Assembly (NCBI RefSeq): GCF_003182155.1
Contig: NZ_QGTG01000001.1
Coordinates: 850,390 to 914,389, forward strand
Direction: 5' to 3'
Origin: Chitinophaga sp. S165
GTDB taxonomy: Bacteria; Bacteroidota; Bacteroidia; Chitinophagales; Chitinophagaceae
Length of the DNA stretch: 64,000 nt
Made by a program: the position numbers and the translations under genes. Position 1 is the stretch's first letter. Each line of letters opens with the position of its first letter. Below, piece by piece: positions 26,794-34,420 of the stretch. Below the pieces are notes generated by a model. It did no database searches and had not been told where the DNA came from. It worked only from the letters and a program-made list of their open reading frames with translations.

Positions 26794-27786
26794 TTGGACC
26801 AATCAATCAGTTTAAACAAGTTTATCAGTGATACCGGGTATTGTTCACGCCGGGAGGCAGACAATCTCATCACGCAGGGCCGGGTATTATTGAATGACCG
26901 GCCGGCTGCTTTGGGCAACCGCTACAAGCCGGGTGACACTGTTGAAGTAGACGGTAGCCTTATCACTGCCGCTAAAAAAGAAAAACGTGTATACCTGGCC
27001 CTCAACAAACCTCCAGGCATCACTACCACTACCGAATTACATATCAAGGACAATATTATCAGTTTTGTTAATTATCCCCAGCGGATATTTCCTATTGGCC
27101 GCCTCGACAAAGACTCTGAGGGGCTGATCTTCCTTACCAATGATGGCGACATCATTAATAAGATCCTGAGGGCGGCTAACAACCACGAAAAGGAATACGT
27201 CGTAAGGGTTAACAAACCCATCAACCCCGCATTTGTACAGCAGATGTCGCAGGGGGTACCTATTCTGGATACCCGTACACTGCCCTGTAAAGTACAGATG
27301 ATGGGGCGGCAAACCTTCCGTATAACACTTACGCAGGGCCTCAACCGGCAGATCAGACGCATGTGCGAATATCTTGGCTATACAGTTGTCGGCTTACAAC
27401 GTGTCCGTATCATGAATGTAAGGCTCGACAAACTTCCTTTAGGTAAATGGCGCCATCTTAGTGAGGCTGAGATATCATTCCTGAAAGAAAGCGTAGCTGA
27501 TTCCAGTAAGGTCCGTAGTGAGGATAATCCGTCTGCACCGCGTAAGAAGGCTCCTGCCCGTACACCGGCAAAGGACCATCCGAAAACCGCCTTTACGCCC
27601 GAAACCAAGCCGTCGCCGCATAAGCACAAAACAACAAAGCCGCCTGCTAAAGACAGTAAACCGCGGACAGGGAAACCAACAGAGAAGCCGGGGAAGCGGG
27701 AAAATGCGGTACAGAAGCCTTCGCAATCCAGAAGAGGCAAGCCTTCCAGCCCACCAAAAAATGCGGGGAAAAGAAGACGGGGATAG
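26794..27786 (+). CDS. rluF: 23S rRNA pseudouridine synthase, RluF/RsuA family
   Basis: A 330-residue enzyme that converts uridine to pseudouridine in rRNA. An S4 RNA-binding domain (residues about 5-55, with LNKFISDTGYCSRREAD) precedes the RsuA-type catalytic domain, whose motif GRLDKDSEGL holds the catalytic Asp. LTQGLNRQIRRMCEYLGY and LKRVR-like VGLQRVRIMNV complete the family pattern. The start is a TTG at 26794, because the conserved S4 domain begins within a few residues of it and no ATG is available. After residue 235 there is a basic tail of about 90 residues rich in K, P, A and S (PRKKAPARTPAKDHPK), probably disordered and RNA-binding; this tail is common in Bacteroidota members. Assignment to RluF rather than another RsuA-family enzyme is by resemblance. 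Confidence 0.88.
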   Translation: MDQSISLNKFISDTGYCSRREADNLITQGRVLLNDRPAALGNRYKPGDTVEVDGSLITAAKKEKRVYLALNKPPGITTTTELHIKDNIISFVNYPQRIFPIGRLDKDSEGLIFLTNDGDIINKILRAANNHEKEYVVRVNKPINPAFVQQMSQGVPILDTRTLPCKVQMMGRQTFRITLTQGLNRQIRRMCEYLGYTVVGLQRVRIMNVRLDKLPLGKWRHLSEAEISFLKESVADSSKVRSEDNPSAPRKKAPARTPAKDHPKTAFTPETKPSPHKHKTTKPPAKDSKPRTGKPTEKPGKRENAVQKPSQSRRGKPSSPPKNAGKRRRG

Positions 27787-27823
27787 TAAAAAGGAGAAGC
27801 GATCAGGTTTTCTTATTTTTCCT

Positions 27824-27831
27824 TAGTTTTG
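27824..27831 (+). promoter_or_regulatory. -7 promoter element of the DUF1877 gene
   Basis: TAGTTTTG matches TAnnTTTG exactly and lies 20 bases before the ATG at 27851. No convincing -33 TTG is seen at the expected distance. Confidence 0.45.
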
Positions 27832-27850
27832 CTCCCCAAATTTCGTAGTA

Positions 27851-28384
27851 ATGAGTCAGAGCATAACACTCTATCGTGTATCTCAGGAAAATTTTGAGGC
27901 AATGAAAGCCAATCCGGAGGGAACTGTTATACTGGACATCTCCAAAGAAAATATTGTCTTTCCGCAAACTTTCGAGGGACTGAAATTCATCTTGTCGAAG
28001 GAGCAGGATGAAGCAACGGTCTCTTTGCTGGAGCAGATATTTTATCCCGAGACTTACGTCGGAAAAGAGATCGATCTGGATGAGCTGGAGATGTTATCGG
28101 AGGATCTTGATTTTGAAAGCACTGCCATTTATTATAATGACGTAAACGGCGTTGCAGACATGCATACTTTTTTAGGCAGTATTTCCCTGGAGCAGTTTCA
28201 TAAACTGTATAATGCAAAAGAGCTTAATGAAAATGACATTTATCCTAACAATGTCTGGATCGAAGAAGGAGAGCCGGATAGAGCATTTACCAGGAAGCAT
28301 CTGGCAGAAGAGTTTACTGATCTTAAGAATTTCATGGCAGCGGCGAAGGCGGATAATGATTATGTCTTGTCCTTAGTAAGATAA
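27851..28384 (+). CDS. DUF1877 (YfbM-like) family protein
   Basis: A 177-residue cytoplasmic protein with the look of the DUF1877/YfbM family: an N-terminal SITLYRVSQENFEAM, a central acidic stretch (IDLDELEMLSEDLDFESTAIYYND), and a C-terminal YPNNVWIEEGEPDRAFTRKHLAEEFTDLKNF. No signal peptide or membrane segment is visible, and the family's biochemical role is not known. It has its own -7 element and a strong terminator (28392-28422), so it forms a single-gene transcript. Family assignment is by memory of the pattern. Confidence 0.7.
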   Translation: MSQSITLYRVSQENFEAMKANPEGTVILDISKENIVFPQTFEGLKFILSKEQDEATVSLLEQIFYPETYVGKEIDLDELEMLSEDLDFESTAIYYNDVNGVADMHTFLGSISLEQFHKLYNAKELNENDIYPNNVWIEEGEPDRAFTRKHLAEEFTDLKNFMAAAKADNDYVLSLVR

Positions 28385-28391
28385 CCTTTAA

Positions 28392-28422
28392 CAAAAGCCC
28401 GCTGCTCTGGCAGCGGGTTTTT
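28392..28422 (+). terminator. Rho-independent terminator
   Basis: CCCGCTGC (28398-28405) pairs with GCAGCGGG (28410-28417), preceded by AAAAG and followed by a T run, 8 bases after the stop at 28384. Confidence 0.9.
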
Positions 28423-28541
28423 ACTTTATATGTCGTGAGTGCATACACTCAACTGCGGTATTTTAACTTTCTGTATTAACCGCGATCATTTATTTTCAGG
28501 CCGACATTACAATTCTTGTTTACCCAAAATTCTCCTTTCAA

Positions 28542-28925
28542 ATGAAAAGAACATTGTTGTTGCTCCTCGCGGTATTTGCCGGCGTCAGCATGTATGCAAA
28601 TACCGATGTTCAGCCTGTTGTAAGATCAGTTGCTCATAAGGCAGTGCCAACACCTGATTTTACGTACCGTGTAACTACGTTATGGGGTACTAATCCGCTG
28701 ATACAGTATGCCACTATTTATCTTACTACTCCGCTGCCTGCTGACTTACCTACGGTTGCCAATGTAAACTGGGATTTCGGGGACGGATCAGCGCCTGCAG
28801 TAAATGCACGCCCGCTGGTTAACCACGTCTATCAGCCAGTTACTTACACCGTTACACTTACATTGACGTATGTGACAGGTGAAGTATTTGTAATAACCAA
28901 AGAGGTTGTTATTGCCCTCCCTTAA
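28542..28925 (+). CDS. small secreted PKD-domain protein
   Basis: A 127-residue exported protein: signal peptide (MKRTLLLLLAVFAGVSMYA) and a single PKD-like beta sandwich with the family signature VNWDFGDGSAP and VNHVYQPVTYTVTLTLTY. PKD domains mediate protein or glycan contacts outside the cell. There is no sorting domain or catalytic part, so it is a stand-alone binding module. It is bounded by terminators on both sides. Function is otherwise unknown. Confidence 0.85.
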   Translation: MKRTLLLLLAVFAGVSMYANTDVQPVVRSVAHKAVPTPDFTYRVTTLWGTNPLIQYATIYLTTPLPADLPTVANVNWDFGDGSAPAVNARPLVNHVYQPVTYTVTLTLTYVTGEVFVITKEVVIALP

Positions 28926-28938
28926 TTAACTGTTCTCA

Positions 28939-28968
28939 GTGGCCCGCATCATCAATGATACGGGCCAC
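28939..28968 (+). terminator. hairpin terminator
   Basis: GTGGCCCG (28939-28946) pairs exactly with CGGGCCAC (28961-28968), and a further ATCAT/ATGAT pair lies in the loop. It follows the PKD gene by 13 bases. The T run is short (TT), so efficiency is uncertain. Confidence 0.6.
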
Positions 28969-29095
28969 TTCCCCAGAAAGAAGTCCCCAGTATCGGGCTT
29001 ACCCCTACCCGATTTCGGTGATTGTTTAATGCTGTTAAAACCGTCACTTTTACCAGAGGAAAAAAACACATCACTTCATCAAATAATAACATATT

Positions 29096-29983
29096 ATGAC
29101 ACCCAAAGAAAGACAGCAAGTACTTGCCCGTCTGGCAGCGAGTGACGTAGTTTCCTTAAAGCATAAGGAAATAATAGAAGATACTGCGCAGATGACACAA
29201 GATGAAAATGATGCTATCCTGAACATTATGCAGAATATGAATGTAACATCGCGTGGGGTAGCGGAGATACAGTTACGGCAGATGGTACGGCATCTTCAGC
29301 GGGCCGCGCTGACAATTAACTTTGACATCAATAGTTTTCTAAAATATCCTCCGCCTAAGGACCTTAAGAATATTCATGAGAGAGGTTCCAACGACGCGAA
29401 TTATATGAACCGGAGAGAAAATGTGGAACAAAAATTCTTCAAATATAATAATGCCAACAGACCAGGCCCACAGGGTATTCTCGACAATATCAGGCAGTTC
29501 GGCAGTAAGCCGAATAACCCCACTTTCGAACCGGTTACAAGGCCGAAATATGCTGCCCTTAATTACACTAGCAATCCGAGAGGTCCGGCAAGGCAATACG
29601 GCAATTCCTATATGGAACTGAAAGAACATGTCAAACACAAATGTACCTATACAGCAGGTGATTCATTTGTATATGAACATGATCCGCTCTCGGATAAGAA
29701 AATAGCCACCTTCCATAATTTGGAACGCGTCATTGCGAATATGGAACCTAATCCTTTAGAGTGGCTGCATAATGCAGCAGTAGGAAGCCCCAGGCATCCT
29801 AATCTACAGGTAGGCCGTTATGTTGAAGCGCAAGTTCATACGGAAATATTGTTCAACAGGGATGTAAAGAAATTATACATCAAAAAGACAGACATCAAAC
29901 CTCACGGATTAACGAAAGTCATCAGAGAATGTATTGAAATATTCGCCAAAAGGAATGGCATTGTGGTGGAGTTCATTGCCTGA
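29096..29983 (+). CDS. DUF3626-like protein
   Basis: A 295-residue protein without signal peptide. The first 100 residues are helical and charged (TPKERQQVLARLAASD; AEIQLRQMVRHLQRAAL). The C-terminal two thirds resemble DUF3626: RPKYAALNYTSNPRGPARQYG, then YMELKEHVKHKCTYTAGDSF, then RYVEAQVHTEILFNRDVKKLYI. The order of an Arg-rich strand, a Y/S strand and an E-x-Q turn recalls the R-S-E layout of ADP-ribosyltransferase folds, but this is inference. The gene converges with the DUF7003-like gene 6 bases downstream on the other strand. DUF3626 proteins are of unknown function; an effector-like role is possible but not shown. Confidence 0.6.
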   Translation: MTPKERQQVLARLAASDVVSLKHKEIIEDTAQMTQDENDAILNIMQNMNVTSRGVAEIQLRQMVRHLQRAALTINFDINSFLKYPPPKDLKNIHERGSNDANYMNRRENVEQKFFKYNNANRPGPQGILDNIRQFGSKPNNPTFEPVTRPKYAALNYTSNPRGPARQYGNSYMELKEHVKHKCTYTAGDSFVYEHDPLSDKKIATFHNLERVIANMEPNPLEWLHNAAVGSPRHPNLQVGRYVEAQVHTEILFNRDVKKLYIKKTDIKPHGLTKVIRECIEIFAKRNGIVVEFIA

Positions 29984-29989
29984 TCGTCA

Positions 29990-30712
29990 TCAGCAACTGC
30001 CTCCTTCCGGCCAATTATTCCAATGGTTATTAGCACTTTTTGTTGGATTGTAACAGGAAATGTCACCTGATTCCAGTACGCTCGCAATCATCTGGAATGT
30101 TTCATTTTCCGATGGCTTTTCTTCACCTGCTATATCGGGGTGATACCACTCATCCAACTGCATGATCTTAGGAATGTTCAGACGGAAACAGTCATATATT
30201 TCATCTTCAAGTGCTAAAAATTCGTTTTTATATTCAGGGAGACTTGCACGCATAAATTCATACCCCCTGATTGCAGGTGGATTTTCTAACGTCACATTGC
30301 GTGAAGTGTAAAATGCAGGATCTTTGGGAATGCTGACCTTCTGATCTCTGATCAACATAGAATGTACATCGGGATTGACCGTACCCCATGAATCATGTAT
30401 AAACGTGGCGCCTTCATCACTCTCGGCTGTTACATACAGGACGTTTTCTGCGGTCATTCCAGGCTCAAAACCGAGACAATTACCATATACGTAGATGCAA
30501 TTCTCTACACCATTATGCCCATGGAAGCGGTAATGATAGCCTACTACTTCTATAGCTATCACCCATCTTTCGATGTCGCCAAAGACAGATAGTCGCGATA
30601 CAACAGGATAAATGTATCCGTTATCCAGTACGGGGAAATTAAAGTCTTGTGCGCAGACGTCCAGTTGAGCGAGGATATCACTGGAAGAAAAAGTTGCTTT
30701 TTTGTTTGGCAT
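29990..30712 (-). CDS. DUF7003-like protein
   Basis: A 240-residue cytoplasmic protein with an N-terminal motif series LDVCAQDFNFPVLDNGYIYPVVSRL, ERWVIAIEVVGYHYR and CIYVYGNCLGFEPGMT that I associate with the DUF7003 family. The C-terminal part is acidic and ends NNHWNNWPEGG. No catalytic motif is evident. It lies 12 bases after the end of a coding remnant (30725-30835) and an 82-residue membrane protein gene on the same strand, and converges with the DUF3626-like gene. Proteins of this kind often sit near toxin-related genes as possible immunity proteins; this is inference only. Confidence 0.6.
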   Translation of the reverse strand: MPNKKATFSSSDILAQLDVCAQDFNFPVLDNGYIYPVVSRLSVFGDIERWVIAIEVVGYHYRFHGHNGVENCIYVYGNCLGFEPGMTAENVLYVTAESDEGATFIHDSWGTVNPDVHSMLIRDQKVSIPKDPAFYTSRNVTLENPPAIRGYEFMRASLPEYKNEFLALEDEIYDCFRLNIPKIMQLDEWYHPDIAGEEKPSENETFQMIASVLESGDISCYNPTKSANNHWNNWPEGGSC

Positions 30713-30724
30713 AGAAATTAACGA

Positions 30725-30835
30725 TCAGGTTAATTTTTCAGTAAAGGTGATGATACTTTGAAAACCTTGTTCTTTTACATCCAGGTCTACCTGGACCTTA
30801 GGTGCAGGAATGTATGCAATTACGAGGTAGCTTAT
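30725..30835 (-). pseudogene. coding remnant in frame after the 82-residue gene
   Basis: In the frame directly after the TGA at 30836-30838 there are 36 sense codons before the next TGA (30725-30727). They read like a real protein end (PAPKVQVDLDVKEQGF, then QSIITFTEKLT). No ATG, GTG or TTG start is in frame. It may be a gene remnant, the tail of a longer form of the 82-residue protein cut by a nonsense change, or a product of stop read-through. It ends 12 bases before the DUF7003-like gene. Confidence 0.35.
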
Positions 30836-31084
30836 TCATCCCGGCTTAATTTTTACGCCGGAAACGAATGATTGTCGCCCCCAAACCCAGGAGCTAAGCA
30901 GCAACATCACGATACAAATAAACAGGAAGACCATGCCTGCGAATCCGGCCATTCCACAGCCAGACGGAGGTGGTGTAGTTATAGGCAAGATATAGACCAT
31001 CCTTGCAGATAATAGGAAAATGGAGCTGAAGATCAGGGCTATTGATAGTAAGACGTATTTCACCAGGAAGGGATTTTGAACCAA
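30836..31084 (-). CDS. small two-helix membrane protein
   Basis: An 82-residue protein with two predicted membrane helices (about 8-27, YVLLSIALIFSSIFLLSA, and 46-66, AGMVFLFICIVMLLLSSWVW) joined by a Pro/Gly-rich loop (PITTPPPSGCGM) and ending in a short basic tail. No family was recognised. The reading frame continues past the stop for 36 more codons (30725-30835). It lies 123 bases before the DUF7003-like gene on the same strand. Confidence 0.5.
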   Translation of the reverse strand: MVQNPFLVKYVLLSIALIFSSIFLLSARMVYILPITTPPPSGCGMAGFAGMVFLFICIVMLLLSSWVWGRQSFVSGVKIKPG

Positions 31085-31357
31085 AGATATATCTATTTAT
31101 GGATTGATGTATGATAATGGAATCCGACCGGGATACCGTAAGCTTTCAGCTGGTTACATTAGTTAGAAGCGTATAGCTTTCGGGCTTGTAAATACTGTGA
31201 AATATTACTCAAATTCTGTTTAATTTAGCCCCCGGCAATGCCTAACCTGGGTATTTTGACTTATTTTCATTTGATTTTCAGTAAATTGTACGGCTTATTA
31301 TCAACCCCTTTTACCTTTTTTTCTTATTGTACATCACAAGATTACAAAATTGAAACT

Positions 31358-33172
31358 ATGGACGACATCTTCAAACCTCAAAGTTTAAGCATCAAAGCCT
31401 TACTAGGAAATACAGATGCCCTTTACCAGATTCCCCACTATCAAAGACCCTACTCATGGGGAGACGATCAACTATCTAAATTATGGGATGACCTGCGGGA
31501 GGCCCAGGATGTTGAACCCAATTATTTTTTAGGATCAATTATTACTGCTAAACCAGAAGAAGCCTCCAGTTACCTGGATATCGTAGACGGACAGCAACGC
31601 CTAACTACACTTTTCATTCTGATGTGTGTGTGCAGGGATCTTTATCCAGATCTGAATGATCACTTGCCGGCAGAAAATTTTGATGCAGTAAGCGCTTTTA
31701 CAGTTAAGTCTTCCATCAAACTTGATGATCGGTTGGAACGACTACGATTAAGAACACATGCTAACCATGCGAGTGATTTCCAGGATCTCGTTATTCGTAA
31801 TGGCAATGCTATAACCCATAAAAAGCCATTTCAAAAAGACTTAAAAAAAGAACAGGAACCAAAATTCAAGTTCAAAAATACAGCGGCATTTTTTAAAGAA
31901 AAACTCGTAGAGATCGGGAAAGAGCAAGCCGGGGCTTTTATGAACTACTTGTTTAATAATGTTAAAATAATCAGGATTGATTGTAATACCGTAGGCTTTG
32001 CTATTAAGCTCTTCCAAGTGCTGAATGACAGGGGACTGGATTTGTCTAACTCCGATCTTATAAAGAGTCTGCTTATTGGCAAAATTCAACAAATGTATGG
32101 CGAAGATGGAGAATTACGCAAACACTACGAAGATCAGTTTATGGCCGACTGGAAACGGTGTGAGGACATCGCTACAGACACCAATGAGACAATGAACGAC
32201 TTGTTTGTGATGTATGAATATTATAAACTAGGAAAAAATCCTGAAAAATCATTGTATGATGAGCTGAAGCAAGTCTTCAGCAAAGAAGATCCAAATGCAG
32301 TCATTAGTGAGTTCAAAAACTTCATTTCTCACTACAAATCGGGCATTTATGATAGTACTGATACTATCATTTACAGTCTCTATTATATCAGATGGAGTGT
32401 TTATTGGCGTACATTACTGACCACTGCACAGCACGTAAATTATGCAAATACTGAAAAGTTTGTCAGACTCTTACGCAGATATTACTATCTGGCATGGATC
32501 GCAGGTTATACCCTTTCAAAAGTCAAGCAAACTTCATTCAATCTTATCGGATATCTGAAAGAAAAGAGGGACATATCATTCATAGAAAATGAAATCAACA
32601 AACAACTGACCGAGGAATTAATTAATAGGGCGGTAGATGCATTGGACAGTGATATTTACTTCGAGCCATGGTGTAAGCCGCTCCTTTTCATGATCGAATA
32701 TGAATTGCAGGATAATCCTCCGTATTTCGAAATGGGAGATCGCTCCATACAAACGGAACATATTCTCCCACAGTCTTTTGATAGTATAGCTGAGTGGGCG
32801 CATGCGAAAGGCATTCCATATCTGGACGAATGGATACACTCCGGTGCAAATCTTACATTATTAAGCGGAGCCAAAAATATTGCAGCAAGAAATTATGCAT
32901 TCCCGGAAAAAATAAAATCTTATGACGGCACAGGTTTAGAAAATCCGAAAGACGGTAAGATCACATCATTCCAACAAACACAACTTATTGTAAATAACTA
33001 CAATTCAGGGAAATATAATAAGGAGTGGAGTGTAGACGCGTTGAACGGAAGATGGACATGGTTTTGTACCCGGGTAGAAAAACTTCTTGACCTTGATCTT
33101 ACAAATATTAAAAATAAACGGATACCTGATGCTGCAGAACATCATCAACTTTTAGTCGCTGATAAGGAATAG
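31358..33172 (+). CDS. GmrSD-type nuclease, DUF262 + DUF1524
   Basis: A 604-residue two-domain protein of the GmrSD (type IV restriction-like) family. The N-terminal DUF262 domain shows IPHYQRPYSW (residues 25-34) and the nucleotide-binding DGQQR motif (77-81, in DIVDGQQRLTTLF). The C-terminal DUF1524 HNH-type nuclease shows TEHILPQS near residue 465 and SGANLTLLSGAKNIAARN. GmrSD enzymes cut modified phage DNA using NTP. Here both parts are in one gene and no methylase lies nearby, as expected for type IV systems. The frame is open to 31238, but the conserved start is MDDIFKPQSL at 31358. A near-consensus -7 (TAATTTAG, 31222-31229) is upstream. The gene looks more AT-rich by eye than many neighbours, in keeping with horizontal gain. 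Confidence 0.85.
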   Translation: MDDIFKPQSLSIKALLGNTDALYQIPHYQRPYSWGDDQLSKLWDDLREAQDVEPNYFLGSIITAKPEEASSYLDIVDGQQRLTTLFILMCVCRDLYPDLNDHLPAENFDAVSAFTVKSSIKLDDRLERLRLRTHANHASDFQDLVIRNGNAITHKKPFQKDLKKEQEPKFKFKNTAAFFKEKLVEIGKEQAGAFMNYLFNNVKIIRIDCNTVGFAIKLFQVLNDRGLDLSNSDLIKSLLIGKIQQMYGEDGELRKHYEDQFMADWKRCEDIATDTNETMNDLFVMYEYYKLGKNPEKSLYDELKQVFSKEDPNAVISEFKNFISHYKSGIYDSTDTIIYSLYYIRWSVYWRTLLTTAQHVNYANTEKFVRLLRRYYYLAWIAGYTLSKVKQTSFNLIGYLKEKRDISFIENEINKQLTEELINRAVDALDSDIYFEPWCKPLLFMIEYELQDNPPYFEMGDRSIQTEHILPQSFDSIAEWAHAKGIPYLDEWIHSGANLTLLSGAKNIAARNYAFPEKIKSYDGTGLENPKDGKITSFQQTQLIVNNYNSGKYNKEWSVDALNGRWTWFCTRVEKLLDLDLTNIKNKRIPDAAEHHQLLVADKE

Positions 33173-33194
33173 GCTTGAGGTTCTAAAACATTAT

Positions 33195-34136
33195 TTATTC
33201 CGCTGCTTTTATCAATAGCACCGCGGGCACGGGTCTTTGTCCTTTTTTATCAGAAGGAAGAATTGTTGCCTGGTTCCCGGCAACAAGGGAGCTTGAACCA
33301 CCTCCATCAAGATTCAGCGCTTCTACACAACCCAGTGACCGTAGAATACGGGCTAATTGAATCAGGGTAGCACCTTCAGCCACTCCGGGATGACGTCCCT
33401 CCACTGCCAGGATGATCACGTTATTATCTGCCGTGTAACCTATTGCAGTACGGGGATGCATATCCATTTCGTGCCAGGCGAAACGGTTTTCCTGCACACT
33501 GCTGATGTAAGGTAGCAATACAGGACCACCGCCTGCTGCTTCGACGGCTGTCCACCGTTTACCATTTTTCCTGGACGGCCTGGTCCATATCCCGTTTTGC
33601 GGCGCATTAGGTGCATCATACGCATATGCTTCTTTGTTCTTACCCGCAGGATAGATCCACGCAATATCCGGCTTACCACCGGGAAGGATACCGAATACAC
33701 CCTGGGTAGGGTAAATAATCTGCGGATGACCGTCAAATGTTTTAATTGTATCTGTCAGTTGATTATCGGCCATAGTCTTCCCCTTACTAACTACCATGTT
33801 CAGCGAGCTGTTGTCTGCGAAAGAAAAGAAAGTGGTGTTCACTATTGCATACACTTTACCGCTCTCCATACTTACATATTCATCGGGAGTGTATCGTTTT
33901 CCGTTACCGGTGCGTGTCTCAAAGGTAAGCGACGGATCTGACGCCGGCGCCTTAAGATAAAATGCCCGGAAAGGCCGACCATCCAGGCTGTCTGTTGTTT
34001 CATATACCCTGATTGCCGCCGGTAAACTATCATTATGTTTGGCGGAAGGTTGCCAATGCAATTGAGCCTGGCAAATGGATGAAATGCCTGTGAAGATGCA
34101 AAATATAGCAATCCCTTTTTTGCTAAATGTACTCAT
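33195..34136 (-). CDS. phosphodiester glycosidase family protein (NAGPA domain)
   Basis: A 313-residue exported protein with signal peptide (ending ICQA) and the NAGPA domain (formerly DUF2233). The signature is GYTADNNVIILAVEGRHP followed by ALNLDGGGSSSLVAG, where the DGGGSS turn forms part of the active site in N-acetylglucosamine-1-phosphodiester alpha-N-acetylglucosaminidase relatives. Bacterial members act on surface or wall glycan phosphodiesters. It converges on the GmrSD-type gene and is otherwise alone. The natural substrate is not evident. Confidence 0.88.
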   Translation of the reverse strand: MSTFSKKGIAIFCIFTGISSICQAQLHWQPSAKHNDSLPAAIRVYETTDSLDGRPFRAFYLKAPASDPSLTFETRTGNGKRYTPDEYVSMESGKVYAIVNTTFFSFADNSSLNMVVSKGKTMADNQLTDTIKTFDGHPQIIYPTQGVFGILPGGKPDIAWIYPAGKNKEAYAYDAPNAPQNGIWTRPSRKNGKRWTAVEAAGGGPVLLPYISSVQENRFAWHEMDMHPRTAIGYTADNNVIILAVEGRHPGVAEGATLIQLARILRSLGCVEALNLDGGGSSSLVAGNQATILPSDKKGQRPVPAVLLIKAAE

Positions 34137-34359
34137 GGTCCTATTGTAATTTTATATTTTTTTTACAGCTTGTTCTGATAAATCGGATAACCTTTTCGGG
34201 CCTGTTACGCATCCCTGTTTTTGAATTAATGTATCAACTTCAATTATGGGAAAGGTTATAACGTAACAAAGATTAACAATCAAAAGAGATTTTGATGTTA
34301 AAAAATTATTACTGCTGTATATGGAACCGGCTACGCACTTTCAATGCGCGGCAAGCATG

Positions 34360-34367
34360 TAACTTTG
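34360..34367 (+). promoter_or_regulatory. -7 promoter element of the tailspike-like gene
   Basis: TAACTTTG matches TAnnTTTG exactly, 53 bases before the ATG at 34421. TTTC at 34338-34341, 18 bases upstream, may be a degenerate -33 box. Confidence 0.5.
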
Positions 34368-34420
34368 AATCATACTACAATTGACGTCAATTCTTGCAGT
34401 TAACCTAAAAAATAAGATCA

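Noticed and set aside
31238..31357. N-terminal extension of the GmrSD-type protein from 31238
   Set aside because: The stretch is not like the family, and the conserved start is at 31358, though a -7-like box just before 31238 leaves some doubt.
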